DNA of 64,000 nucleotides from Euonymus europaeus (Eukaryota; Streptophyta; Magnoliopsida; Celastrales; Celastraceae): NCBI GenBank assembly GCA_963580455.1, contig OY756966.1, forward strand, positions 22,695,001 to 22,759,000, read 5' to 3'. Each line of letters starts with the position of its first letter. Position 1 is the first letter of the stretch. This document shows, one piece after another, positions 22,560 to 36,082 of this stretch. Position numbers and translations under genes: made by a program. The notes beneath the pieces were generated by a model that had not been told where the DNA came from, searched no databases, and was given only the letters and a program-made list of their open reading frames with translations.

Positions 22560-23460
22560 GTATGTTTTTTTCCAGGGATGTTTCGATGAAGTTTCCCATC
22601 TTATGAAAGATAATATGCAAACTGAAAATAGGATGCCTATAGATTTCTATCAGACCAAGAAGTTGGCATCCAAACTTGGGCTCAGTATCAGTGAATTGAT
22701 TGTTTTGTGAATGGTTGTGTAATGTACTATAAGGATGACGCATATGAGAAACAGTGCAAAAATTTTCGAGCTAACCTTCATAAAACTCGAAGAACTGAAC
22801 ATGGAAATTGTAAGAAGATTTTGATTAAACGGTTGTGGTACCTACGATTGATTCCCAGGCTGCAAAGGTTTTTCAGTTCAACAATTACAACAAAAGAAAT
22901 AAAAGGGCATTATGAGCATCAACAAGAGTCTGGTGTCCTCTGCCATCCATCTAATGGAGAGGCGTGAAAGCAGTTTGACCAATAATATCAAGACTTTGCT
23001 TTAGACCTAATGAATGTAAGTTTAGATTTGTGTGCAAATGGTTTCACTCATTTTGAACAATCAGGAAAAAAAATAATTCATGTTGGCCTGTCATTTTGAC
23101 ACTTTATAATTTATCGGCTAAAATGTGTATGAAGAAGGAGTTTATGTTCCTGACAGTAATTGTCCTGGGTCATCAAAATTCGAAGAGCAAAATCGATGTT
23201 TATCTACAACGATTGATAGACAAGCTTAATCGGTATGGTGTAAATATGTGATAACCTACAACGTGTCCTTAAAATATAATTTTCTTTTATGAGAGCTGTG
23301 TTGATGTGGACTATCAATAACTTTCCCGCCTATGGTATGTTGTCTTGACAAAGCATTGCTCAGAAGCTAGTATGTCCTTACTGTATACAGCGTTTAAAGA
23401 CAATTACCTTGAAGAATGATAAAAAAAAATAATTATGGTTTGATCGTCACATACAGTTTT
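22560..23460 (+). pseudogene. CACTA (En/Spm) TNP2-type transposase relic
   Basis: Translation shows the Transposase_21 order of plant CACTA elements: KLASKLGLSISELI, then NGCVMYYKDDAYEKQCKNFR, RLWYLRLIPRLQRFFSSTIT, HYEHQQESGVLCHPSNGEAW, DFALDLMNVSLDLCANGFTHF, and further on LMWTINNFPAYGM and VCPYC. The conserved blocks are in order but need a frame shift near 22700 and cross several stops after 22970, so it is a dead partial copy. No CACTA...TAGTG termini were located. Confidence 0.85.
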
Positions 23461-24761
23461 TACCTATGATATATCCATTCAAACAAAACAATAATGCATT
23501 TCTTAAAAATAAAAAATGAGAGATCAAAACCTCCACTATGTCTTATTAGTATTTTTCGGGTTATGGTTTAGTCATACGTTTTTGTTGAAGAATAATCAAT
23601 GTCAGTAAAATGTCTCTGTTTCCAGAATAGAAAAAATTTGTAATTTTTTTTAATATTTGTGAATACATAGAAATCTATCTGTTTTCAAAACAAAGACATT
23701 TCACTGCTTTGTGAAATGTTTTTGTTTTTAGAACATTATATTTCATATTTTTGTAAAATTTATGTTTCATAAATAAAACGGTGAAATGTCTTTGTTTTGT
23801 AAAAAGTGTCTATGCTGCATAAATTTGGTTAGTTTGTTAAAGTTGTAGAGCATTTTGTATTCATGAAAATATAAGGGACTTATTGGTTTTAAACTTTCGA
23901 ATCTATTGCTACACCATTTTTTACGGAGAGTCCTATTGGTAGATTTTCCTTATGAATTAGCATAAGAAGTTTTACCAAACTTAGTAATACGCTCAAAAAA
24001 TATCAAGTTTCGTCAATGAGCTTATTTCGTAAATACAATCGCATATGGTAAAGCTATCAAGTATAAGTTTGCGTTAACTTGTAAAGTATCACTAAAGAGT
24101 CGAAAACTTATCTAACAAATTATAAATTAGCTTATTTTATGACACTTTATGACAGTTTATATAACTTAAAACTTATTTTTTTTTTAATATAAATACTATC
24201 AAACATACTCCTTATTTCTTAATTGATAGGCAAGTCAATTATAATGTTTTAATTTTAAGTTTTAATATACGACCGTGGAAATTGACTCGAAAAAGTCATC
24301 GAGTCCCATGGCTTTGGTTCGATCGAGGGTCAACGGTAATCGGATCGGCATGATTATATTTAAATTATAATATGCCAAGTAAACACAAACAATGTATCTA
24401 TATTTAAATGTTGGATCTATATTTGTTATGCCAATGTAGTTTGTAAATTTCTAATGGTAATTTTTCCATTTTTTAGTATTTTATTTCTAAATTCATTTCA
24501 CTTTACACAAAAAAAAAATCAAAGCGCTAAAATTCCAAAATTACCCTCTTTTTTTTCCCCCTCTGTTCCCGCCATTTGTTCGTCTCGTAGGGGGAAACGA
24601 AATTCGAACAGACGTCCCCTTAAAAGCTTCCTCAGCTATCATGTCTCCACACCCAAAATCCAGTCTCTGGCTTCGTGCCGTCTCGTTCTAGTTTCGCTTC
24701 TCCAAAGTTAAGAAGAACAGTGTCCCTGCTTCTGTGTGTGGAAGAAAAATTAGAGAGGGAG
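23461..24761. other. AT-rich spacer and upstream region of the CDCA7-like gene
   Basis: Nothing recognised between 23461 and 24450. The last 250 bases before the ATG at 24762 are a C/T-rich, G+C-higher leader (CCCTCTGTTCCCGCC, GTCTCGTTCTAG), as expected of a 5' UTR. Confidence 0.4.
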
Positions 24762-27700
24762 ATGGAGAAGAGGAGTCGCAACAACTGCCCCGGAGTTCGT
24801 CTCATAGGTGGTAGAATCTATGATTCTGAGAATGGAAAAACTTGTCACCAGGTGCTTTCAGATTAGCTGTTTGGATGAAATATATATAATGAGTATTTTG
24901 TTCCATTTGTTGTTTGATACAATTTGGCGGCACCGATCTAGCAAAAATTTCGAATTCTTAATTTATTTTCACAGTTACCTTAAATTCGAACCTTACATTT
25001 AAGTAATTAGTTTTTCTGTTGTGTTCTTAGTTCGAATTTGGAGGAACTGATATGGCTATAAATTGGCACTCTTAATTTAATTTCGCATTTAGCTTAATCC
25101 TAATTTAATTGAACTATATAATGATATATAACTCCGAGGATCTAGGGTTTCTGTGTTTGATATTATTAGTTTGCTCCTAGCTTTGTTTAATATTCAAAAT
25201 CTCAATGTCTTTTTTTTTTTTTTGAAGTGTCGGCAAAAGACGAGAGATTTCACCGCCCAGTGTACGAACCAAAACGACAAGAAAATCTGTTCCATTAACT
25301 TCTGTCACAAATGCCTTTTGAACAGGTTAAATATGGTGCTCTACTGACTGTCAAATGAGTTCTATAAGAAATTGTTTCTGTTTTTTTTTGGTTGAACGGC
25401 TTTTGCTCAATACATTGAGGTTCATCTCAAACTAGGTATGGAGAGAAAGCAACTGATGTGGCCCTATTGAAACAGTGGATTTGTCCAAAGTGTCGGGACA
25501 TTTGCAACTGTAGCTTTTGCATGTAAGTATATGGTCTTTATGAGATTTCTGGTTGGAGAGAGTTTTTGGTTTTGTTTTGGCCTTTGGGTTAATCTATGTG
25601 ATTCGTATCATTTTCAGGAAAAAACGAGGTCACAAACCTACCGGTATACTTGCGCACACGGCAAAGGAACATGGGTTTTCTTCGGTGTCAGAAATGCTTA
25701 AAGTTAATGGCTCTGAAATACCCAAGAGACAATCTTCTTCTGACATATGGTTGGTGGCTAGTTACATACATTTCGGTTAGTGATGATAAAATATTTGATT
25801 GTTCATGTGCTGATTTGTGTATGCCCAGGAGCCTGTAGTTGTGTTGTCCAGAAAGAGAGGAAAGGAAAATTCTTTTGATGGAAACAGTGATACAAATGTT
25901 GATTCCCAAGAAAAATTTGCAAAAGCCAATGAGAGTCACTCTGATAGAACAGAACGAGGAGGGTTGAGGGAAATAAGCAATAGCAATGTAGACAATCTTG
26001 GTGCACCGAGGAAGACTAGGGCAAAGAAGCCCAAAATTTGTGAGGACGTTAATAAGCAGGAAGGGAAGACGAATGAAAAGGATGGAGGTGAACTTGAGCA
26101 GAAGAAGATGTCAGAGACACAGATTTTGAAAGCTTCCTTGGATGTGGATCTAAATGAAGAGAGAAACAGGGGAACATGCAAAGATGCGAGAGCTTTAATT
26201 GGCAGTAAAACTTCATATTCCAGGGTCAAGGCAGCCATACAATCTTGCAAGGTTTCAAATGATACACTTTGCAAAGATGCTGATTTTGATGCTAAGATTC
26301 AATTGCCTCAAGGCTCCAGGTTGACAACTGTAGAGAACGTTCTGTTACCTCCTGAAGATGTTGGGCATGCATTACAATTCTTAGAATTCTGTTCATCTTT
26401 TAGAAAGGTAAGTTTGAATCTGGTTCTTTCTATGTTGCGTAAGAATGTTTCACTCTCCGTCATGTTGTTATTTGCCAAAACATTTGTCCTTTGTGGATGA
26501 AACTTTTATGGTTTGCTGATGGAAATTTGTTATAAAAGCTTTAAGTTCTCTTCCACTAATAGATCACCTTTTGGCAGAGCTTTGAACATGAATTAGTAAT
26601 GTCAGTTACATTTATAGTCCATTCTCTTGAAGTCAGTTTGTTTTTCCATTGCATTGATTTTTGTTGACTGGCATATCTTCAAAGCATTAGCTGATTAGTT
26701 ATTCTTTATTTAGTTCCTGTCCTTCAACAATTTGTTGTTGGTAATGGTTATTCTCTTGCATTATATGAAACTAGGTCCTAAATTTGAAGAAAGGAAATGC
26801 TGGAATTGTAATTAAGGAAATTGCACATGGGCAAAGTGGTCGTCGCTCATGCTATTCTATATTACCCTGGATTCACATTCGATTATTTTCTTTAATACTG
26901 GAAGACAAGGGAGAAAGGTAACCTTTATGCTTCAATTATATTAATTATGCTCCATAACTTAGGCTAGGACTAAATAGTGATCGGAACAATTGACAGATCT
27001 AAATCCCTTAATCCAACAAAAGGACAACATCCATGGGTACAAGCACTGGGGAAACTTGTCTCTGAATACCCATACATGTCAAGTGAGTTCCCTCCTGACT
27101 GTTTCAATGGGGGCATTGATGTATATGGGAAACTAACTATTTCAAAGAAGTTCAAGCTCTTGAACTTTCTGTGTGATGAAGCACTTGGCACCAAGTAAGT
27201 GATTAGGCTAGTGTTAGAAAATCACTCTCTTTAAATGACGAATTCCCCCTTCCTTGATCTTAGAGAGGATGGGGAAGTGTGATTGAATTTTTCTATCTGT
27301 TTGATTGGGTTACTTGTAGGTGCTTGCGAAGTGTGATTGATGATCAAAATTCAAAATTTCTACTAGGGAAGAAGGAAGCTAAAGAAAAGATTTCAGTAGC
27401 AAAGGAGAAGGTATTAGAAGCTGGAAATACATTTTTTCTTCTTTCGATTATATGGACCTATTTTCTTGTGTAAAAACTAACTCCCTTTCTCCATCCCTTT
27501 TTCTTATCCTTGGTGCATACAGGAAAAGCAATTGAAGCAGAAGATACAGGATGAATTGGCTAGAGCCATTATGGCAAAGAATGGGGCTTCCCTTTCAGTT
27601 TCTGAGCATGAAGCTCTAGTTTCTCAAATAAAAAGTAAAGCAGCTGAAGCTCATATGGAAATGCTGGAGGCAAAGCGCATGGCACCAAAGAGTATGTATG

Positions 27701-29354
27701 CAGTTCATTTCCTGTTTAATGGTTTTCCTACATATGTGCTTGAAAAGCTGGTGCGATGATGATCCAGATGAGGCATCCCAAAGCGTCAAGCTAAATTAAA
27801 CGACAAATTTGTTTTACACTAGTGGATTTTGCTGCATTGGGTATATTTTTTCAACCATGAATAACGAATGCTTAGTGCATTACCTTAGGCTCAGAAAAAG
27901 AAAAAAAGACCAAAAAGTTATGTTACATCAGTTTTTTTGACGTGAATCGTGATGGTTGACCTGCCTGTTGTCCACAAAAATATTTGAGAACGAGTAGGGA
28001 CAACTATTTAACTTGCCATGATAGGAAGTATCTGGCATCAAGGTAAGAATAAACTGTCAATTGTCAAAGAAGTAAAGACCTCTTCATTGAACTTCTGCGT
28101 TCTGGACAAACAGCGCTGGCTGAATGATGAATTTAGGGGAACCCTCCTTTAGATACTTGCAGATTGGGTTCTCCCAAAGTCGTGTTTACAAAACCCCTCC
28201 ATTGTATATGTTCTGGTTGTCCTCATGTAATGAAAGCTAAGCATGCCATGTTCAGTTCTGAAGTTCTTACAAACCTTGTTGACCTACATGCTGCCTTCTA
28301 CCAATTGGGAAAAACTTTTTTTTTTTGCTGGTATTTTTTTTCATTGTAGTTGGAAGAATTTTTGTTATTTGCATTAATTGTATATTTGATACAATGACTT
28401 TCTATTTACCCCACATTGCAGTGGGACAGAGATCTGATGCTGTTAGAACGGAGCCCATCCTTTCGGATGCTAATGGTTCTGTACTCTGGAAATTGAGGTG
28501 TTACACTGGGGAACCGAATGTTTTGCTTCAAGGTTAGGATGAATGCATGTTTTAAGTATTGGATTATCAAATAAATGAGCTAGTCACTATCATTTTCCCC
28601 CATGACTTTTAATATACAGATTTGGGGACCTTGGATTCTGATGCTCATGATGAGAAATGGTTTTCTTACGACGACGACCAGAAAGAAGAAATTGAGAAAT
28701 GCATTTCTTCTTTAAAGTATGTTAGAGCTTTGCCTTTCACACTTATGCAAGTTTTCATTTCATTTGTTGATGTGATAGCGAATTCCGGTCCAGTTGCACA
28801 TTATTATCTCTACTGTACTCCTCATCTGCACCTCCTGTGGGTTCATTTAAATAAATATGCAGTTTGCAGAATTGCAAGGCAATAAGTAAAATGAACACTT
28901 CTCTAGTTGATGCATTAGTTTATTGATCCCTACTCTGTAGGAAGTGATAGATGGTAAATTTAATAAAACTGTTCTGGCCTAGTGTATTAGACCACATTGT
29001 TTTGTCATTTACCTATTCCAACATTGTATCGCTGGTTATAGCACCCGCTAAACTGCACTTACATCTCTCTCTCTGGTAGTGATTAAATAATGACCCACCC
29101 ATTTAGAGAAACTGCTTCCATTGATGCTTTTTTGTTCAAGCTTTATAAATCTTTCTACTGTCATTTGATGCTTACACAATTATATGATCCTATTATGTAA
29201 TTGGATGTTTAAGCAGAACATCAAAGTAGTTTGAAGGAAGTTGACTTGTTCATCTGTTTTTGTTGAGTGCAGAAATTGATTTGGTTAATCCTTTTTTTTT
29301 GATTACAGGAGAAAACAAGTTTTAGGCCGCCGCCACTTCTGTTTGGCTGCATAA
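24762..29354 (+). CDS. CDCA7-type 4CXXC zinc-finger protein with DDT domain
   Basis: Twelve exons: 24762-24851, 25228-25325, 25436-25522, 25618-25753, 25829-26407, 26775-26917, 26997-27194, 27320-27410, 27523-27691, 28422-28532, 28620-28716, 29309-29354; 1845 nt, 614 aa. The zf-4CXXC_R1 domain covers about residues 28-91: CHQC (28-31), Cys42, Cys51, CHKC (56-59), CPKC (79-82), then CNCSFC (86-91). A lysine-rich linker (about 130-300) follows, then a DDT-like block from about 305 (VENVLLPPEDVGHALQFLEF) and a C-terminal helical region (KEKQLKQKIQDELARAIMAK). CDCA7 proteins bind hemimethylated or non-B DNA and recruit LSH/DDM1-family remodellers; a DDT suggests ISWI-type contacts, so a chromatin role is likely. 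The exon 4 donor (TTG|gtggct) is the least certain junction. Confidence 0.87.
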
Positions 29355-30239
29355 AGACCTGGCATACTTTCAATATGAAATGTAGCTTTTGCTTGTATTC
29401 TGTATTCATGTTTTTTTGTCTGGTCTTCACGTGGATATGGATTACAAAGAAGGAAAAGCAAGTTCCTTGGTATTTTTTAAGATGTATTTATATCGTAGCA
29501 GATACTAGTGGGATTGCCCATGTAGATGCAGTTCTCTTGTCATTCAACGCAGTTATTGATTAGTAGCTTGTGTATTTTTTTTCTTTTCTTAACTAAACTA
29601 TTTACAAAAAGTGACCATAAGTCAAGGGTATCAATCAATTTCGGTTTGGGGTCGAGAAATTGAAATCCGTTTGGCAGGTGTTGTCCTGTAAAATGTGAAC
29701 GATTGTTAAATGTAAGTCGGAGGATGTGCAACAACATGATAGAGACCACTCGCCCTTTTAGAAATGGTTGAATATTTTTATGAGGGTTCGAACTTACAAT
29801 CTCTAATTCACTGATTAAAGTTTATGACAAAATGAATATCTATCGGTTGTATGTTCTAGAGGAAAAGGTATCAATCAACTTGAATGATTTTAATGAGGAT
29901 AATACAAAGAAGAAATTTTTTATTAGAGTTAACTAAATAAAGAGAAATAAATAAAAATTTGTATTTTACTAATCTATATGTGATGTGAGTTGTAGGAAGG
30001 AATCAAGAGAAATCAACGCGTAGAGTATAAACTCTCGTAAAACGTAAAAGTTGAGAGTGTCTGAGAGTATAGGGACAGAGGCCAAGAGTCGCGGGTGGTT
30101 AACGCAATTGTCAGCGAATCTAAATTCAAGACAAAAAATAAATTAAATCTAATTTAAATTATAATATCATGTCTTAATTGTCTAATTAATTACTTAATAT
30201 TTATAACTCCACGTTTCTTGCTCGCTCTTTCCCTGAAAA
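29355..30239. other. intergenic spacer
   Basis: Contains the 3' UTR of the CDCA7-like gene and the promoter of the eIF3j gene. Two related GGTATCAATCAA words at about 29626 and 29868 suggest an old small repeat. No gene or RNA signal recognised. Confidence 0.4.
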
Positions 30240-30664
30240 TTTCGTTTCATTTCACTTCGAGTCCAGATAACGTGTGTATATACATCAAGGTCAGAATCAA
30301 CTGTTGCGGCAAAAATAGGTACTCTTTTGATCTTCTTGTTGTTCGATTAATCTTGAAAGAAATGTTTGTTATCATCGAGTGAATTTATAGCATGTGTCAA
30401 GATTTGGCATTTGATAAGACTTTGAATCCTGTTTTTTTTCTTCTTTTCTTGATGGAGTGGAATTTGACCTGATTAGCAGAAAGGAGTAGAGAATCTCTTG
30501 TTGAAATCCAGTTTAATTGTCGTTTTTGTGTATTTTTTTTTTCTGCGTTTACGATCATACAATAATATTCATGTGTTTGCCAATTGATTCACGCTGGTGT
30601 TTTATGGTAAATGCAGGATAAGACTTTGGTCTAGTCTTCTAGAATTAACTGCAAGTCAAATAAG

Positions 30665-33600
30665 ATGGAGGACTGGGGTAATACTTTGCTGCTCTGAAAT
30701 TCTGATTTTTTCACTTGTAGTTGATGTTGCGTGGAATTATTTCAAAGGGCAAAATCATCAAGAATTCTAGTGGTGGATCCCTTTAGATTGTGAATATTAT
30801 CCCCTATGTCTTTGTTTTAGTAACAGCTAATAAGAAGCCCTCAGTCATAATACTAGGTTCGTTAAAGGGCAGATATACTTACGGGTTAGGTTCTCGCTCT
30901 TCGAGATGGAATTTTCCGAAGTGGTGATTGTGACAGTGATGTTGGTGAAGTTTCTGTTTATCATTATTTATGTGAATTCTTAACTGTTCGTATGATTGCC
31001 GCTGTGCATGTTGAGATATTTGAACCTTTTGTTTCATGAGGGGCCTAGAAACATGATTACATGACTTATTGGCGCAAATTATATGTGCAGTGTTCTAATG
31101 TATTTCATTTTGATGTATTCCATGTTGCTTGAGCTTTCAGATGATTCATGATGTGCATGGTTATGCCCTTCATAAAGTGGACAAGCAAATTGGTTGTAGC
31201 AATACTGAATTTTGGAGCCAAAAACAATTTTTTATCAGTTGTCTGGTGTTGTTATGAATTAAATGACTAACATAGTTGTCATGATCTCTGTTTTTTCCAA
31301 TGCAACACAAAGTAGTTACGGTGTCAAATTTTATTGTTTTAGAAAAGGTATATTACATCCCAAAAATTGAAAACGTGTACAGAAAGTATTATGTGCTTCC
31401 TTCTTGCACTAATTTGATTGAATATTGTATCTTTTTTTTCCTGCTCTTCCGTTTGGTTCTTCTGCTGGGTTGATTTAAATTTACAAGTACATAATATTTT
31501 GTTCTAGAGGATGAGCAAATTCCATCTCTTGTTTCAAAGGAGCAACCTAAAAGTAGATGGGATGATGAAGATGTAGATGAAGATGATGTGAAGGAGTCGT
31601 GGGAAGATGAAGATGAACTTACACCTGCTTCGGTATGAATGCCTTTTTTCTTGATTTATTTGGATCTTTTTCCCACCTTCGCACATGCCCATGTAGAAAG
31701 CACATATCTTTGCTAATGTATATATTTTTCTATGATCATCTTACATGAGCAAATACTGATGTTACTTTTTGACCCTCTTAGGAGCGGTAGTCCATTATGG
31801 TATAACAGTTCAACATACTTGTCATATTTTTACATCTTAATAGTAGTTGTTTTATTTTTGGAGTGGATTTTGGGGGCCATTAAAAGTCATCTTGAAGACA
31901 GGTGGCATTTTAAGTTTTAGCATGGCTTTTGGTCGATGATTTATTTGTCCACATTTTCTCTGGTTATTGAATTGCCTTTTTGTATTAGCAGTCTGGCGCC
32001 GTGGTTTATTCTGTTCTCGGCTCACTTAAATTTTTATTGCTTTGGATCGGTGTATGCTATTATCTCTCCACTTGGTGGCAACACCTCTTTTGACCTCAAC
32101 CATATCCTAGGCTTCAAAGCTTATCAGGAGTCGTATGTCTGGTCTCATGACTTCTAACCATAGACTAAAATAAAGCTAGAAAAATGACAGAAAATATTAA
32201 ACACGACTTAAACTGAAAATTTTGTACTGATCATACTACAGTGACGTGGACAATAGCTTCTATTCTCCTGCATCACTTTCAAAATTTTCCTTCATAAAAA
32301 TGGTTTTTGCCAGCAGTCTGTTACAGTAAGCTTCTACATACTTTAAAGAAGTCAGAAAGTTATCAATGTCAACGCCCTTCGAAATCCTCTTCACATCATT
32401 GACTTGATCATGATTCACAATATTTATAATTGATGCTGGTCTTTGGAATTTTATGCCTCAAAATCGACTACCTTACCCATTCTTGGCTTTTGCGATGCCA
32501 CCGTGATGGCTCTTGGCCTCTTTAGATATTATTGGTTCTTCTCAAGCAATCTCATCACCTCACGAAAATATTTTTGTAGGGCTTATTGGTTGGTGATATC
32601 TCCCTTACGTTTGAATTGGTTTCTTTCCTTGGAGTGCACTCATGGTTCTTTTAATTGCTCAAATGTGTTAACTTATGTTGGCATCTCATGCCCTGGTACT
32701 TTATGATTGATGCCAGACCTAGGTTAGAGGTTGGGTCTACTCGAGACTGGCTTGGTTGGAGTCTTAAGCAAGATGAAAGTTGTTTTCTTCTTTAACATAT
32801 AATGATTTATCTGTAGAAATGTTTCAAAAATTTCCTCTGAAAGCCAAAAAACATTGTCCTATTATATTGTGCTATTAATCATCCCCTTGGATGTATGGTT
32901 CAGTTGGACTATAATATTTTTATGGTATAGGCGTGCTGATGAGTTCATAATAATGGAAACACATGCTGTGTGCTATGTGTATGCATGAGGGCGGGCGTGT
33001 GTTGTTTCTCTTGTTTGTTTAATTTGTTTCATCTCTTGCATATCTGATGGTTTAAGATCAGGCACCGGGGCCAAAACCTCCAGCTGAAAAGGCCGCCAAG
33101 AAACCTGTTGTGAAAGCTGCTGAAAAGAAAGGGAAAGCTGTTGAAGTATCAAGGGAAGTACCACTAGACCCTGTAGATGAGAAGCTTCGTCAACAGAGGT
33201 AGCAATTATATTTTCTACTACATTTTAGATAATTTTCTGAGCTTGATATTTTAGTTTGTATGAGCTCGATATTAATGTTCATCAAATGGCTATAGACATA
33301 AAAAGCTATTGTACCATACAAAAGAGAAGGGAGGGATGGGGATGGGCAGGGAATAAGAAACCAAACTTAGAAACAAATCCAGTTTGTACGTGGTTATCTA
33401 GTTCATATCTAATTTAGAGGAAAACCGTCTTAGTCATTTGAGTGCCAACTGGGTCTTTTCCCGTTTTCCTAACCATGTTCAATAGTTGCTGGATATGAAA
33501 ACTGCCAAGCAAACTCTCTCTCTCTCTCTCATGGAATTTGTTTAATAATCTTAAACTCAATGGTTATCCATGATTTTTTTGTCAGACCCATGGTATTGAC

Positions 33601-34007
33601 TGCTGGTTTTGTTTCTCATATTGGTATCTAGCTTTCCCATCGGGTTGCCTTGGTTGGCTTGGCTTGTTAGGATATAAATGATGAACCAAAAAGAAGAACA
33701 CAAGATAACCTAGGTTGAGCCTTTTCTTATAATTTGCCATTCATCAGTATGGGTCACTTTAGTATATATTTTAAAAGGTTTGACATTATTCTCCAATACC
33801 TTTCTGGAGCTAGTTTAGAATTTTAGTATTTTTTCGATTCATTATTTTTTCTTAAGATTCCAATTTCAGAATGCCTCTTATTCTGAACTTGGAGTTCCCC
33901 CTTCAGGAAAATTTTTCACCATCCAAAAATGAAAATCCTTGTGAGGTGTCAAGTTGGAACTTGTAGCATGTGCAGACTTTGGATTAGTAAGTTGGGATAG
34001 GTGTCGA

Positions 34008-34038
<31 letters not shown>

Positions 34039-35541
34039 GTATTTACTGAATGTGAAGTGAGTGACATAAATGGACAGTTATTTTTAATCTAGGAATACTT
34101 ATCCTGTCTTCAATCTTGGTGGGAGACTTGGGGGTGTGCATGGGGCTGTATGAGGAAGCACATCTTAGTTGGAGTTTAATGGCTATACCCATCTGACATC
34201 TTATATGGATCCAGCTTCGTCATTATTGTTTAATCAGCCACATGTACCTCAAATAAGAATTTAATTGTTTTTAATTTCTTTATTTCCTGGGTGCATGTGG
34301 TTTTTACTTTTTCTTTTTGTACTGTATTAGGTTAGTGGAAGAAGCTGATTATAAATCCACTGCGGAACTATTTTCTAAGAGAGGTGATGAGAAGACCCTT
34401 GATAATTTCATCCCTAAATCTGAAAGCGACTTTTTGGAATATGCTGAACTCATTTCGCATAAGCTTCGTCACCATGAGGTATTTGGTGACTTTCTTTTTG
34501 TTTTGTTTTCGTTTGCCCTGATCAATGGTTTACACAGTTTCTGACTATAAAAAATTGACTTTCCAATGCAGAAAAGTTTTCACTATATTGGTTTATTGAA
34601 GGCAGTGATGAGATTATCAATGAGAAGTTTGAAAGCAGCAGATGCGAAAGATATTGCTTCTTCTGTCACCGCCATAGCAAACGAAAAATTAAAAGCAGAG
34701 AAAGAAGCTAATGCTGGGAAAAAGAAGACAGGTACATAAGCTAATTCCCTCAAGTTTTGTTCTATCTAAGGCAATATGAAATTAGTTGGAATCAATTTCA
34801 AGTATAGCTCAAGTTTGAAATTCAAAATTTTTCGATTAAAAAAAATGTATAGCTTGACTTTGTCATATTTGAATAATTGTAATTAAAACTCGTCTACAGT
34901 TCTCACTTCAAAGCTTTGAGATTTCTACTAAAACCCTATTACAATTCTACGCTCCTAAGCTTTAGGGTTTAGGAATGCAGGGTTGCTGGTTAATTGGAGA
35001 ATGCACTTTGGACAATTGACGTTTATAGTTTATTGCCTATTAGCAGTACACCTTTTTCTATTGGTGACAGTGAGTTTGAATGTGCTACATGCAATGATTA
35101 GCCAATTGGAATCCCCTCTTATGAACGTTCAAGTTTCAGCAGTTGTTGATTTTCAGGAGGATTTTCTAAACGTTTAAATCTTGAAAACATCAAAAACTCA
35201 TTAAGAGATGTTCATTGTGGTTTCGGTTCCACACTTTTTGTGTTTAACTGAATGCTGAGGGATTGTTTGGCAAAACTTATCCTGTTAGTCTGTACAAGAC
35301 AAGACATTATGGCATGATTGCCGGATCTAGCATTTGACGCATTTACTTACACGTGCAACGGTGCAGTGGATGATTCTGACATTGTATTGTATTTTTGCGT
35401 ACTTTTCCTCGTACACTTTTTGATTTTAGTTTGGTGGTGCTCAATTCAGGTGGGAAGAAAAAACAGCTAATTGTCGATAAGCCAGATGATGATTTGTTGG
35501 TTAATGCTTATGATGGAGTAGATGACTATGACTTCATGTGA
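30665..35541 (+). CDS. EIF3J: eukaryotic translation initiation factor 3 subunit J
   Basis: Six coding exons: 30665-30677 (a 13-nt start exon, ATGGAGGACTGGG), 31508-31632, 33062-33198, 34331-34478, 34572-34731, 35450-35541; 675 nt, 224 aa, the usual plant length. The N-terminus has the acidic W-containing box (KSRWDDEDVDEDD, KESWEDEDE) that contacts eIF3b, followed by a Lys/Ala-rich linker, the EEADYKSTAELF helix, LDNFIPKSESDFLEYAELIS, HYIGLLKAVMRLSMRSLKA and the conserved C-terminal DDYDFM. eIF3j is a loosely bound eIF3 subunit acting at the 40S decoding site in initiation and recycling. A 5' UTR exon (donor near 30317, acceptor near 30616) probably precedes the start, and AATAAA lies at 35762. 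Introns of 0.8 and 1.4 kb carry no other genes. Confidence 0.95.
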
Positions 35542-35761
35542 TTTGTTCAGCAAGAAGCAGTTCACCAGGAAATACATTGGGGATTGTTCATCTTTGAAGC
35601 AAGGAGGATCCTACGGCATATTCCAAGTGGGAAGTGTTGTGTGATTTGCTCGATAATGACGATGTTATTCGTCATTTTTTCTTTTCCCATTATAGATTAC
35701 ATTTATGTGTGCATCATTAAGAATGGTTGGATTAATTATAAATAATCCAAATACCAGTAGA

Positions 35762-35767
35762 AATAAA
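35762..35767 (+). terminator. candidate polyadenylation signal of the eIF3j gene
   Basis: AATAAA about 220 bases after the eIF3j stop codon, in an AT-rich context; position is plausible for a plant near-upstream element. Inference from sequence alone. Confidence 0.4.
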
Positions 35768-36082
35768 AGATTCAAGGACTGATGGTATCTGTGAGATCTG
35801 CGAATCTTGTTTTTGGTGATGGTTATTAAATTATCTTTTGAAAACTATGAATTCTTCTCTAATGAGAGGTTGGATCTTTGTGTTGCAGAGCAATTTTGTA
35901 GAAAGTAGAAATTATTTTCGACAGAAAAAATTGTTTTTGGTTTCTTTGTTGATAGATGGGCTTGGGATTATTTCACTCCCATCCATCAAGGAGACAAACA
36001 AATACAAACAAAATTCATCAGAATCGTATTAACAATTGCTCAAATCCCTAAACAAAGAATCCTAATAATGAATTAACCAAGA

